A stretch of DNA of 64,000 nt from Oscillospiraceae bacterium (GTDB lineage Bacteria; Bacillota; Clostridia; Oscillospirales; Ruminococcaceae), in assembly GCA_009784825.1 (NCBI GenBank), contig WQXO01000003.1, forward strand, positions 112,997 through 176,996, given 5' to 3'. The position numbers and the translations under genes were made by a program. Position 1 is the first letter of the stretch, and each line of letters starts with the position of its first letter. The notes beneath the pieces are model-generated. The model made no database searches and was not told the origin of the DNA. It saw only the letters and a list, made by a program, of their open reading frames with translations. This document shows positions 11,401 through 19,093 of the stretch, in pieces.

Positions 11401-14032
11401 TGCGGCGGGCAGAATGATATTCAACGCTTTTGTCAGGAACGACATGACCCGAAATATTCTTGAAGCCACCACACAATTAGAGGAGGCAGACAAGGTCAAG
11501 AACAACGCCCTCAGCACCCTGCAGAACATTCTCAACAGTATAGATGCGTATATTTACGTAACTGTCCCGAACACGGGTGAGGTATTGTTCGTCAACAACC
11601 GAATGAAGGACGCATACGGTATAGAGGGTGATGAAGCAATCGGGCAATACTGCTACAGGGTATTCCGAGGCGACCGTTACGAGATGTGCGAGTTCTGCCC
11701 CTGCCGCAAGCTTAATCGAAACCCCGACCAAATCATCGTGTGGGACGAGTATATCAACCATTTAGAAAGCCATATCCGCCACGCCGACTGTTATATCGAC
11801 TGGCCTGACGGCTCAAAGGTTCACCTGCAGCACTCGGTAGACATAACCGAATTAATGACTGCGAGGAAACAAGCAGAGCAGAGCAATATTGCCAAGAGCA
11901 GCTTTTTAGCGAGGATGAGCCACGAGCTTCGCACCCCGATGAACGCAATTATCGGAATGACCGAGTTAGCGTTAAGAGAGCAGGATTCTTCAGCCGCCCG
12001 CGAGCATATTTTAACAGTTAAGCAAGCCGGTGCAAACCTGTTGTCTATTATAAATGACATTCTCGATTTTTCAAAAATCGAAGCGGGAAAAGTGGCAATC
12101 GTCAGTAAAGACTATGCTTTGGCGTCTTTGTTGAATGACGTAATCAGCATTATCCGAATGAGAATAATTGATTCGCCCGTAGGGTTTACGGTTAATGTAG
12201 ACAGTAATATCCCAAGCGAACTGTTCGGTGACGAGGTAAGAATTCGGCAAATCTTAGTTAATCTCTTAGGCAACGCAGTGAAATACACCGAGAAAGGTTT
12301 CGTATCGTTTACCATGTCGGGTCAAGCATCGCAGAACGATGAGGACGTGTTTGTTCTCACAATGGAAATAAGGGACAGCGGCAGGGGAATAAGAAAAGCA
12401 GATTTAGACAGTTTGTTCGGCGATTTCATGCAGTTTGATTTAATTAACAACAGCAACGTCGAGGGAACAGGCTTAGGCTTGGCGATAACCCGCAGTCTTG
12501 TTAATGTAATGAACGGCGATATTCAAGTCGAATCAGAATACGGTAAGGGGAGCATATTCACAGTAACGCTTCCGCAGAAAGTGAAAAACCGTAAAGCGTT
12601 TGCAACTGTTGACAACCCCGGTGAAAAGAAAGTCTTGGTTTATGAACTCAGGGGGATTTATTCAGACTCGTTGGTGAATGCCGTTGAAAATCTCGGAGTG
12701 GAGTGTACGGCAGTTTCCGCAGATGCCGAGTTATACGAAAGCCTGTCCAAAACCGAATATGCATTTGTGTTCACCTCACACGAACTGTTTGAAAAAAACC
12801 GCACCACATTCACCCAGCTTAACGAGGACGTTAAGGTTATCATATTAACAGAGTTCGGCGAGGTCATCACCGAAAAAGGGTTGAACACGCTTTCCATGCC
12901 GGTATATTCCGTCTCAATTGCGAATGTTCTCAACGGTGTGGCGAACAGCTACCGCTTCAACGAGAGCAGTGAAGCGATTGTGAGATTTTCTGCCCCCGAT
13001 GCAAAAATTCTAATAGTAGATGACATAAACACCAACCTAAAGGTTGCGAAAGGTTTAATGCTCCCCTATAAAATGAAAGTGGAATTATGTTCAAGCGGGC
13101 CTGAGGCGATTGAAGCGATTGAATCAAAAGACTATGACATTATTTTCATGGACCACAGAATGCCGGGTATGGACGGGATTGAAACCACCATGCTTATCAG
13201 GTCACTTCTGTCGGATGAAGACCCGTATTACGGGACAGTGCCGATTATCGCACTCACAGCGAACGCAGTTTCCGGAATGAGGGAGATGTTCTTAGAACAC
13301 GGGTTCAGCGATTACCTTTCAAAACCGATTGACACGGTTCAATTAAACTCGGTTCTCGAAACGTGGCTGCCCAAGGAAAAACAACAAAGCCCATCTGTTG
13401 AAAAAAAGGCGGCAGAAACCGTTAAAAAAGACCGCAATATCGAAATCAAGGGTATAGACACGGAAAAAGGGATAATCCATTCGGGCGGAACACTCGAGTA
13501 TTACATAGAAACGCTTGCCACATTTTATGATGACGGAACACAGCGAATAACCGCATTAAACGATTATTTAGAAGCTAAAGACTTCTCGTTATACGCTACA
13601 TACGTTCACGCTCTAAAGAGTGCGACTGCGAGCATAGGGGCAGTTCAAATTTCAAGTTCCGCACGCGATTTAGAGGAGGCAGCCAAACTTGAGAACATCG
13701 AATTTCTTAACAGCAACCACAAGGCATTTATAAACGAGTTAAAATCACTGTTAGAGAGGGTCAACGAGGCAGTTTCACAGCACAGTCAACCGATTAAAGA
13801 GGGTAATGGCGATATAAACCTTGAGGAATATAAGTCTGAGTTAATAAAACTAAAAACCGCCCTTATAGAAATGGACGCAGGCGAAATTTATCAAAGCGTC
13901 GATAATCTGATGAAAATTGCACATTCTGCGAATGTTGCGGCGATTATCAAAAGCATATCGGGAAAAATCATGATGGCAGAATACGACGAAGCTGAAGTTT
14001 TAGTCGAAACCCTCATTAGGGAAATGCCGTAG
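8423..14032 (+). CDS. 1869-aa hybrid sensor histidine kinase: lipobox, two SBP_bac_3-like domains, TM, PAS/GAF/PAS, HisKA-HATPase, degenerate REC, REC, HPt
   Basis: Signal with FNTVGC lipobox; SSFLARMSHELRTPMNAIIGMTELAL H-box; GTGLGLAI; IIFMDHRMPGMDGIETT REC; YVHALKSATASIGA HPt. Confidence 0.9.
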   Translation: MRHTVKRIYALLLSSTIIFNTVGCSVQSNKPTSFDITSIENFREIPEITGEEIAEIERLISQNNSFTYATMLDMEAFVLADGTHAGFAALFCELLSSLFEVEFIQEFHEFDELQSGLDSYIYDFTGELSPALERGENYYMTTPIAERTLVTLTKKGLTRIEQPSDLNSKRVGFMNSAATDDLIKNMYPDLEYEPVDIYNTDDVAQMLYNEEIDAFVIDSVNTYLFKSYDYISYADIFQLVYTPVSLTTANPELKPFIDVFNKYLEAGGVEVLHAMYKKGEREYARHELYQTLTPQEKEYITSITTENEKISISLSHDRYPICFYDERLDEFQGIAPDILNEISFLTGLQFEAVTDETTTWSRTLDMLRTGEISLSSQLQRTDEREQHFIWAAEPYFSSYFALLSKMELPDLDMYQVPYSTVGIVNDSIAEDMYRFLFPEDNDYIRFNTHNEALIALETGKIDLFMTFDYILLYETNYRENVDYKANITFYSPIEEVCFGFNKNEEILCSIVSKAQERVDTEKIARDWVARSYDYSRQLAEFRNIYMSFISSGFFIMMIVTFVFLIRNIRTRIRLKREMVTISAIFDAIPDLIMCKDLNRTYTDCNRPFEEFAGYSKSELIGKTIHMVEGFSDRIPDDVDDIEKRIEDEKVTIKTKDWLTYPDGTRKFCETIRTPLMKSEKVIGILGVVRDLTELNNAMVLMQNAYERTKVMLDTSPICCFVCDKDSAFIDCNDEAVRLFGVNGKQNFAGFLVRDLSPHRQPDGRLSSEAASEHIKTAYDKKRHTFEWVHQTSDGIPIPSVVTLVRVSYGETEETDVMLIYIQDMREHNEMMWKIDNQNRLLAALNRVSTVLLESDIIGFEENLLKAMEVMAEAINIDRVCIWKNETREDRLYCVLASEWTRGIYPKTSDGFITEFFYDEFMPEWETELMEGFCINSLVSDMSSSEREILYQDMNTLSVFAIPVFANDEFWGFFTYDDCHEERLFTENEEKILRAAGRMIFNAFVRNDMTRNILEATTQLEEADKVKNNALSTLQNILNSIDAYIYVTVPNTGEVLFVNNRMKDAYGIEGDEAIGQYCYRVFRGDRYEMCEFCPCRKLNRNPDQIIVWDEYINHLESHIRHADCYIDWPDGSKVHLQHSVDITELMTARKQAEQSNIAKSSFLARMSHELRTPMNAIIGMTELALREQDSSAAREHILTVKQAGANLLSIINDILDFSKIEAGKVAIVSKDYALASLLNDVISIIRMRIIDSPVGFTVNVDSNIPSELFGDEVRIRQILVNLLGNAVKYTEKGFVSFTMSGQASQNDEDVFVLTMEIRDSGRGIRKADLDSLFGDFMQFDLINNSNVEGTGLGLAITRSLVNVMNGDIQVESEYGKGSIFTVTLPQKVKNRKAFATVDNPGEKKVLVYELRGIYSDSLVNAVENLGVECTAVSADAELYESLSKTEYAFVFTSHELFEKNRTTFTQLNEDVKVIILTEFGEVITEKGLNTLSMPVYSVSIANVLNGVANSYRFNESSEAIVRFSAPDAKILIVDDINTNLKVAKGLMLPYKMKVELCSSGPEAIEAIESKDYDIIFMDHRMPGMDGIETTMLIRSLLSDEDPYYGTVPIIALTANAVSGMREMFLEHGFSDYLSKPIDTVQLNSVLETWLPKEKQQSPSVEKKAAETVKKDRNIEIKGIDTEKGIIHSGGTLEYYIETLATFYDDGTQRITALNDYLEAKDFSLYATYVHALKSATASIGAVQISSSARDLEEAAKLENIEFLNSNHKAFINELKSLLERVNEAVSQHSQPIKEGNGDINLEEYKSELIKLKTALIEMDAGEIYQSVDNLMKIAHSANVAAIIKSISGKIMMAEYDEAEVLVETLIREMP

Positions 14033-14058
14033 GGGCGGACGACTCTGTCCGCCCGTTA
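14029..14058. repeat. GTAGGGGCGGAC...GTCCGCCCG hairpin repeat
   Basis: CCGTAGGGGCGGACGACTCTGTCCGCCCGTT; related copies near 42.9, 45.0 and 62.3 kb. Confidence 0.75.
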
Positions 14059-14104
14059 ACCAAATAAAAAGGGCAGCTCACACGAACTGCCATTTATGTA
14101 TTTT

Positions 14105-14584
14105 CTACAATATTTTTTCACCCATAGTCGTCGACTTCACTTTAACACTGCCGTCATTCGGGTCAAAGAAAACCGTTCGCCCATAGTTCAGCCCGGTATC
14201 ATGTGCCATAATGGGGATTTTCAACGTCTGGAGTGCAGCTTTCACGGCGGCGACGTTTCTGTCACCGATGTTAAAACGGTCAGAGGTAATGTTAAACATC
14301 AAAGCCCCGCCTGCGATTTTTGCGGTAATGCTGTTCTGGGTTGAACCCATAGAGAGCATTTTCTTATACATATCGGGAATAGCGGTATCCGCAAACTTCA
14401 TTCGGTTAATGACCTGCCCTGCTCCGCTGGTTGTGCTGTCAGGGAGCATAATATGTGAGAGTCCTCCAATTTTCCGCACCTTATCATAAAGGCAAATCCC
14501 GACGCACGACCCAAGGGCATACGTTACTAAAATATCGGGCGGTTTACTTATTTTCCAATCGGAAATACCAACACTAACATTCAT
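14105..14584 (-). CDS. cheD: Chemoreceptor glutamine deamidase CheD
   Basis: VTYALGSCVGICLYD... GGLSHIMLPDS. Confidence 0.93.
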   Translation of the reverse strand: MNVSVGISDWKISKPPDILVTYALGSCVGICLYDKVRKIGGLSHIMLPDSTTSGAGQVINRMKFADTAIPDMYKKMLSMGSTQNSITAKIAGGALMFNITSDRFNIGDRNVAAVKAALQTLKIPIMAHDTGLNYGRTVFFDPNDGSVKVKSTTMGEKIL

Positions 14585-15205
14585 TTAACTAACACCCAAC
14601 TTTCCAAAGAGGTTTGTGAGAGAATCGACGGTGGGAATTAAAAGCATATGCGATTTCATTTTAACTCCGTCAATCTCAATAATTTTATCAATACAAAGCA
14701 GCTTATCGCCGACCTCGCCGAACTCGATAACCGGAACGCTCATGATTGCACCGAACATATCAACGGTGAACATGGGCGTTTCGACACCGATGTTCAAGCC
14801 TGCTAATGTAGAAATGGCGTTGATATACGCATGGCTCATGATATTGCCGATTTCGGTAAGGGCAGAAATATCACCCTCGTTTAACTGTAGCAAATCGACG
14901 TTGCTTGACCCGAAAAACACGTTTAAGATATTCTCGGCGAACTCGGTTTCGATTAACAGCAAAATCATGCCGGAAATATCATCTTTCAGCCGAACAAGAA
15001 CAGATGCAACGATTTCCTCGGGAGAGCCGCTTTTTTCAATTGCCTCTTGGAACCCCATGGTTTTAACCTCGGGCATACTAATGATAATATCCTTGCCGGT
15101 CATGGAGGATAAGGCGGTGGATGCGTTTCCCGAACCGATGTTTCCGATTTCTTTCAACACGTCTAAGTGCATTTCGTTTAAGTCTTCGTATTTTGCAAGT
15201 GCCAT
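14585..15205 (-). CDS. cheC: CheY-P phosphatase CheC
   Basis: DVLKEIGNIGSGNASTALSSMTGK and LTEIGNIMSHAYINAIS. Confidence 0.93.
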   Translation of the reverse strand: MALAKYEDLNEMHLDVLKEIGNIGSGNASTALSSMTGKDIIISMPEVKTMGFQEAIEKSGSPEEIVASVLVRLKDDISGMILLLIETEFAENILNVFFGSSNVDLLQLNEGDISALTEIGNIMSHAYINAISTLAGLNIGVETPMFTVDMFGAIMSVPVIEFGEVGDKLLCIDKIIEIDGVKMKSHMLLIPTVDSLTNLFGKLGVS

Positions 15206-15223
15206 AATTAATTCTCCTTTATA

Positions 15224-15973
15224 CTATCTTAAATTATTAACAATTCTCATAAGCTCGTCGGAGGTCTGCACAACCTTCGCATTTAACTGATAAGAACGCT
15301 GGGTTTCAATAATCCTAACCATATCGCCTGCCAAATCGGTTGCAGACATTTCGAGAGCCCCCTGAACCTTATCGGCGTCGGGGTTAGGCACAGGTGCCCC
15401 GGAACGCTCGGTGATGACGAAGTGGTTATTGCTCGCTTGGTCAAGCCCCCAGTTGTTCGCAACGCTGAACACACCAATCATGGGGATTAATGCGGCATAA
15501 TCTATTTCATTAGTCTGGATTCCCGCATCATTTATCTCGAAAGGCACAGGAATTCTGTTCCCCTCATAATCCAGCACAAACTCACCGAACCCGTTCACCA
15601 ATTCCCACTGCGGCTCTAATTCCGTACCCATATTCGTAATCGTAAACGACCCGTCACGTGTCAGGAACGTATTGCCGTAACGGTCAAGCACCATAAAAAA
15701 GTCAGAGTTAGGTAAAGCGAAATCAAGGGGTTGGTCAGAGAATATAAAGCTACCCTCGCTCCACATTAAATCGGTTTTCATGACATACTGTCCGTGACCG
15801 GTTTCCCACTCGGTTCTCGGCGGGTGCTGGAGGGTGTAGATACATTCCGCAAAGCTGGGGCGAAGCGGCTTATACCCGACGGTGTTTAAGTTTGCGATGT
15901 TGTTAGCGTAGATATTAAGCCCTGCTTGCTGGGCAATCATACCGGTTCTCGCCGTATAAAACGATATATTCAT
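15224..15973 (-). CDS. flgG: Flagellar basal-body rod protein, FlgG/FlgF family
   Basis: NIYANNIANLNTVGYKPLRP N-term; ALEMSATDLAGDMVRIIETQRSYQLNAKVVQTSDELM C-term. Confidence 0.85.
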   Translation of the reverse strand: MNISFYTARTGMIAQQAGLNIYANNIANLNTVGYKPLRPSFAECIYTLQHPPRTEWETGHGQYVMKTDLMWSEGSFIFSDQPLDFALPNSDFFMVLDRYGNTFLTRDGSFTITNMGTELEPQWELVNGFGEFVLDYEGNRIPVPFEINDAGIQTNEIDYAALIPMIGVFSVANNWGLDQASNNHFVITERSGAPVPNPDADKVQGALEMSATDLAGDMVRIIETQRSYQLNAKVVQTSDELMRIVNNLR

Positions 15974-16022
15974 ATGATGCTCTCCTTAAATAATTTCATT
16001 ATTAATTATTAATTGTTAATTA

Positions 16023-16772
16023 TTACTTGTTATATCTTGCCATGTCGGCGTTGCGTGAGTTAATGGAATCGAGGATTTTTAAAATCGCACTGTTGGCTTC
16101 AAACATCCTTTGAATTTCAATCAGCTTGGTCATTTCCTTATTCCCGTCCACGTTCGACTTCTCGAAAGCCCCTTGAATTACGTGGAACACCTCACCCTCG
16201 GGGAAATCCTCGTCCCCGTCATAGCGGAATAAGTTGTCGCTTATTTTGCGAACATCGGCATTCGGCGGGATATAGGTCATCAATAATGTATCAATAACCA
16301 CTTCCTCGGTGGTCATAATAACTCCCTCGGCGTTGACAACAAAATCGTCATGCCCCACATAAATATCGCCGTTGACTCCTTGAACCCGTCCCGCTTTCCC
16401 GAGGCAGAGGTATCCCTCATTATCAAGCTCAAACTGCCCGTTACGTGTATTGAACGTATTACCGTAGCGGTCGGTTATGTTGAAATAGGCGTTCCCCCAC
16501 ACAGCCAAATCGAAGCGGCTGTCAGAAAAATCGAAATTACTCTGTTCTAAGTGTGTCCGAGCGAACTCAACATAGGTCTGCTGGAACGTACCCTCGTGGG
16601 TGGCTCTTCGTTTTTGCACCCAGATTAACTCCTCCATAAACGTATTAAGCAGAACCTCGTCCTTACGATAGCCGGAGGTGTTCATGTTAGAGATGTTGTT
16701 GGACACTGCGTCCAATTCCCGTTGTTTAACCAACATTGCCTGCGTGGCGTTATAATATCCCCTCATGTACAT
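16023..16772 (-). CDS. flgF: Flagellar basal-body rod protein, FlgF/FlgG family
   Basis: LDAVSNNISNMNTSGYRKDEV; C-term VDGNKEMTKLIEIQRMFEANSAILKILDSIN. Confidence 0.85.
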   Translation of the reverse strand: MYMRGYYNATQAMLVKQRELDAVSNNISNMNTSGYRKDEVLLNTFMEELIWVQKRRATHEGTFQQTYVEFARTHLEQSNFDFSDSRFDLAVWGNAYFNITDRYGNTFNTRNGQFELDNEGYLCLGKAGRVQGVNGDIYVGHDDFVVNAEGVIMTTEEVVIDTLLMTYIPPNADVRKISDNLFRYDGDEDFPEGEVFHVIQGAFEKSNVDGNKEMTKLIEIQRMFEANSAILKILDSINSRNADMARYNK

Positions 16773-16795
16773 AGTGTTTACCTCATAAATAATGT

Positions 16796-17551
16796 TTATA
16801 AATTTTTAATATAATTCTCTAATTTTCTGCGTAACAACAGCATTGACTTTGAATGTATCTGGCATATCCGTGATTCGGTGACACTGAGAACCTTTGCAAT
16901 CTCGGCGAACTTCAGCTTTTCGTAATAATACAGTGTGACCACCTGCCGCTCCTTCGGGTTTAACCCGGCAATCGCATCTGCAATAACCTGCTTCTGCTCC
17001 TTTTCATAAACCCTGCGGTCAGCGAACTCCGCCCCGTTGAACCCGTCATAATTGCTGAAATTATCCTCGTATAACAGCTCCTCAAAGGACAATGTATTCG
17101 CTCCCGCCGTATCAGCTAACTTCTTGGCTAACTGTTCCTTGGTTATCCCCATATACTCGGCTAATTCCTGATTCCTCGGGTGTCTGCCTAACTCGTTATA
17201 TAATGCCCCGTAAGCCTCATCGAGTTCCTTCCCGAACTTGCGTACCTGTCTTGGAACCCAGTCCTGCTTACGCACATAATCGATAATTGCCCCTTTTATT
17301 TTAAGTGTCGCATAAGTCTCGAATTTCACACCACGGTTTAAGTCAAAGGTTTCAGTCGCTGCGATAAGTGCGATAACTCCCTCGTTAACGAGGTCATCAG
17401 TATCGCCGTATTTGGCATAGACATTACGAAGTGAAAGCGTAACATATTTAACCGTGTCCATATAACAAAGAACGATTTCGTTACGGATACCGACATCGCC
17501 GGTTTCCTTGTATTTCTTGAACAGCTCAAGCTTATCGGTCAACGAAATCAC
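16796..17551 (-). CDS. fliA: RNA polymerase sigma factor for flagellar operon (FliA/SigD)
   Basis: DDLVNEGVIALIAATETFD... RQVRKFGKELDEAYGALYNELGRHP... FAEIAKVLSVTESRICQIHSKSM. Confidence 0.95.
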   Translation of the reverse strand: MISLTDKLELFKKYKETGDVGIRNEIVLCYMDTVKYVTLSLRNVYAKYGDTDDLVNEGVIALIAATETFDLNRGVKFETYATLKIKGAIIDYVRKQDWVPRQVRKFGKELDEAYGALYNELGRHPRNQELAEYMGITKEQLAKKLADTAGANTLSFEELLYEDNFSNYDGFNGAEFADRRVYEKEQKQVIADAIAGLNPKERQVVTLYYYEKLKFAEIAKVLSVTESRICQIHSKSMLLLRRKLENYIKNL

Positions 17552-17574
17552 CTCCGTTCTAACCGTTTATGCAA

Positions 17575-18285
17575 TCATACAACTTTTTCTATTCGTTCAA
17601 TCAATCTTGTTTCAGCAGCAGAAAAATAAGAATAATCTAACTCAAATCCTATAAAACTACGACCGAGATTTTTTGCGGCAACCCCTGTAGAACCAACACC
17701 CATAAATGGGTCAAGAACAACATCGCCGGTGTTTGAAGCAATTTTTATAATATGTTCTAAAACTTTTACCGGTTTTTGTGTTGGATGCTTAGGGTCTTTT
17801 AATCGTTCGTTACCACCACATATTGAAGTTTGTATAAAATTGTGCATTTTATCTTGGGTAGTGAAGTTCCATGTATGACCTTTATTCCAAAAGCAAATAA
17901 TTAATTCTACGGAGTTTAAAAACGAAGTTTTCATGAAATTGGGAACGGGATTTGTCTTATGCCACGCCATAAATTGGAATGTGTCAAATTCACTGTCAAA
18001 TGCTTTATGCCAATCACCCACCATGTTATAGCTTGTAAATACAAATGCATTTCCCGTTGGCTTTAAAACACGTTTAAATTCTTCCACGAAATCATGCGGG
18101 TTAAGAGGAGTTTCGTCCCATTTTGCTATATCATTATTTATATCGGAACGCCAACTGAATTTTATATTGCCTGTAGAATACTGTGCAATATTGTATGGCG
18201 GGTCTGTTAGAATTAAATCAACTGAATTATTTGGTAACGATTTTAACAATTGTTTACAATCGCCCATTCTTAAATCTAAATTCAT
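17575..18285 (-). CDS. Site-specific DNA methyltransferase (DPPY type, beta-like motif order)
   Basis: LILTDPPYNIAQYSTGNIKFSWRSDI near N-term, VVLDPFMGVGSTGVAAKNLGRSFIGFELD near C-term. Confidence 0.93.
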   Translation of the reverse strand: MNLDLRMGDCKQLLKSLPNNSVDLILTDPPYNIAQYSTGNIKFSWRSDINNDIAKWDETPLNPHDFVEEFKRVLKPTGNAFVFTSYNMVGDWHKAFDSEFDTFQFMAWHKTNPVPNFMKTSFLNSVELIICFWNKGHTWNFTTQDKMHNFIQTSICGGNERLKDPKHPTQKPVKVLEHIIKIASNTGDVVLDPFMGVGSTGVAAKNLGRSFIGFELDYSYFSAAETRLIERIEKVV

Positions 18286-19076
18286 TTAGAATACGCCTCC
18301 TTAATCTCTTCTAAGGCTTGCGAAATGATATGTATGTTGTTGCTGTATGCGTTTACGACAACATCAAATCCGGATTCGTCTTTGCACACAAAACTCCAAA
18401 AATCTTTTCCTATGAGTAATTCTTCAGGAGCAAAAAACGCTTTGATGAAGTTTTGTTTCCATTCATTTCCTTCGCCGTCTTTGTTGTAAGCGGTTGCAAA
18501 GTACAATTTAACATCGTGTTCCGTGATGTTTTTCAAGATGAAATACTGTTGAAGCAAGGCTCTCTTTTGTGCTTCAGATTTTGTTTTGTCTAAATTACCA
18601 CCAGATTTTAATTCAATTATATAGTACGTATTTGTATCTTCGTCAAAAAGAATATAATCAGAAACATGATTTATTTCTTTCGATTCAAAAAGAGTGGTGT
18701 TATAATCTCTGTAATGAGCAATATCAGGAGTTCCGCCATTTTTATAGCTGTTAAGTATATCGTTTATATAATCCTGTTGTCGTATACTGATTTTTCCTTC
18801 GGTTTTCTTAGATACTTTGTACTTCATGCCTGCAACTTCAAACCCAATACCCTCAAGCAGAGTTCCCAAAGCCGAATCGTAAGAGCGTACGAGAGCCGAA
18901 TAGAATTTTAATTCGCTTGGCAAAGCTTTAATAAAGACATTCTTATCCTTTGAATTAATTACCCCACTAAGTTTCTTTACATCTTTAATATGTCTTTTCT
19001 TGAACCTATCGGCAAACTTTACCATTTGCTCGCAAACAATGGATTCTATTAATATTTTCTCATCTTGTGTCAACAT
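18282..19076 (-). CDS. Putative type II restriction endonuclease (PD-(D/E)xK-like)
   Basis: SDYILFDEDTNTYYIIELKSGG motif; ATGA stop/start overlap with the methyltransferase. Confidence 0.8.
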   Translation of the reverse strand: MLTQDEKILIESIVCEQMVKFADRFKKRHIKDVKKLSGVINSKDKNVFIKALPSELKFYSALVRSYDSALGTLLEGIGFEVAGMKYKVSKKTEGKISIRQQDYINDILNSYKNGGTPDIAHYRDYNTTLFESKEINHVSDYILFDEDTNTYYIIELKSGGNLDKTKSEAQKRALLQQYFILKNITEHDVKLYFATAYNKDGEGNEWKQNFIKAFFAPEELLIGKDFWSFVCKDESGFDVVVNAYSNNIHIISQALEEIKEAYSK

Positions 19077-19093
19077 AACTCTTTTCTCCCCTA

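Noticed and set aside
10054-12933. Minus-strand ORFs inside the hybrid kinase gene
   Set aside because: Shadow ORFs opposite an unambiguous 1869-aa coding frame.
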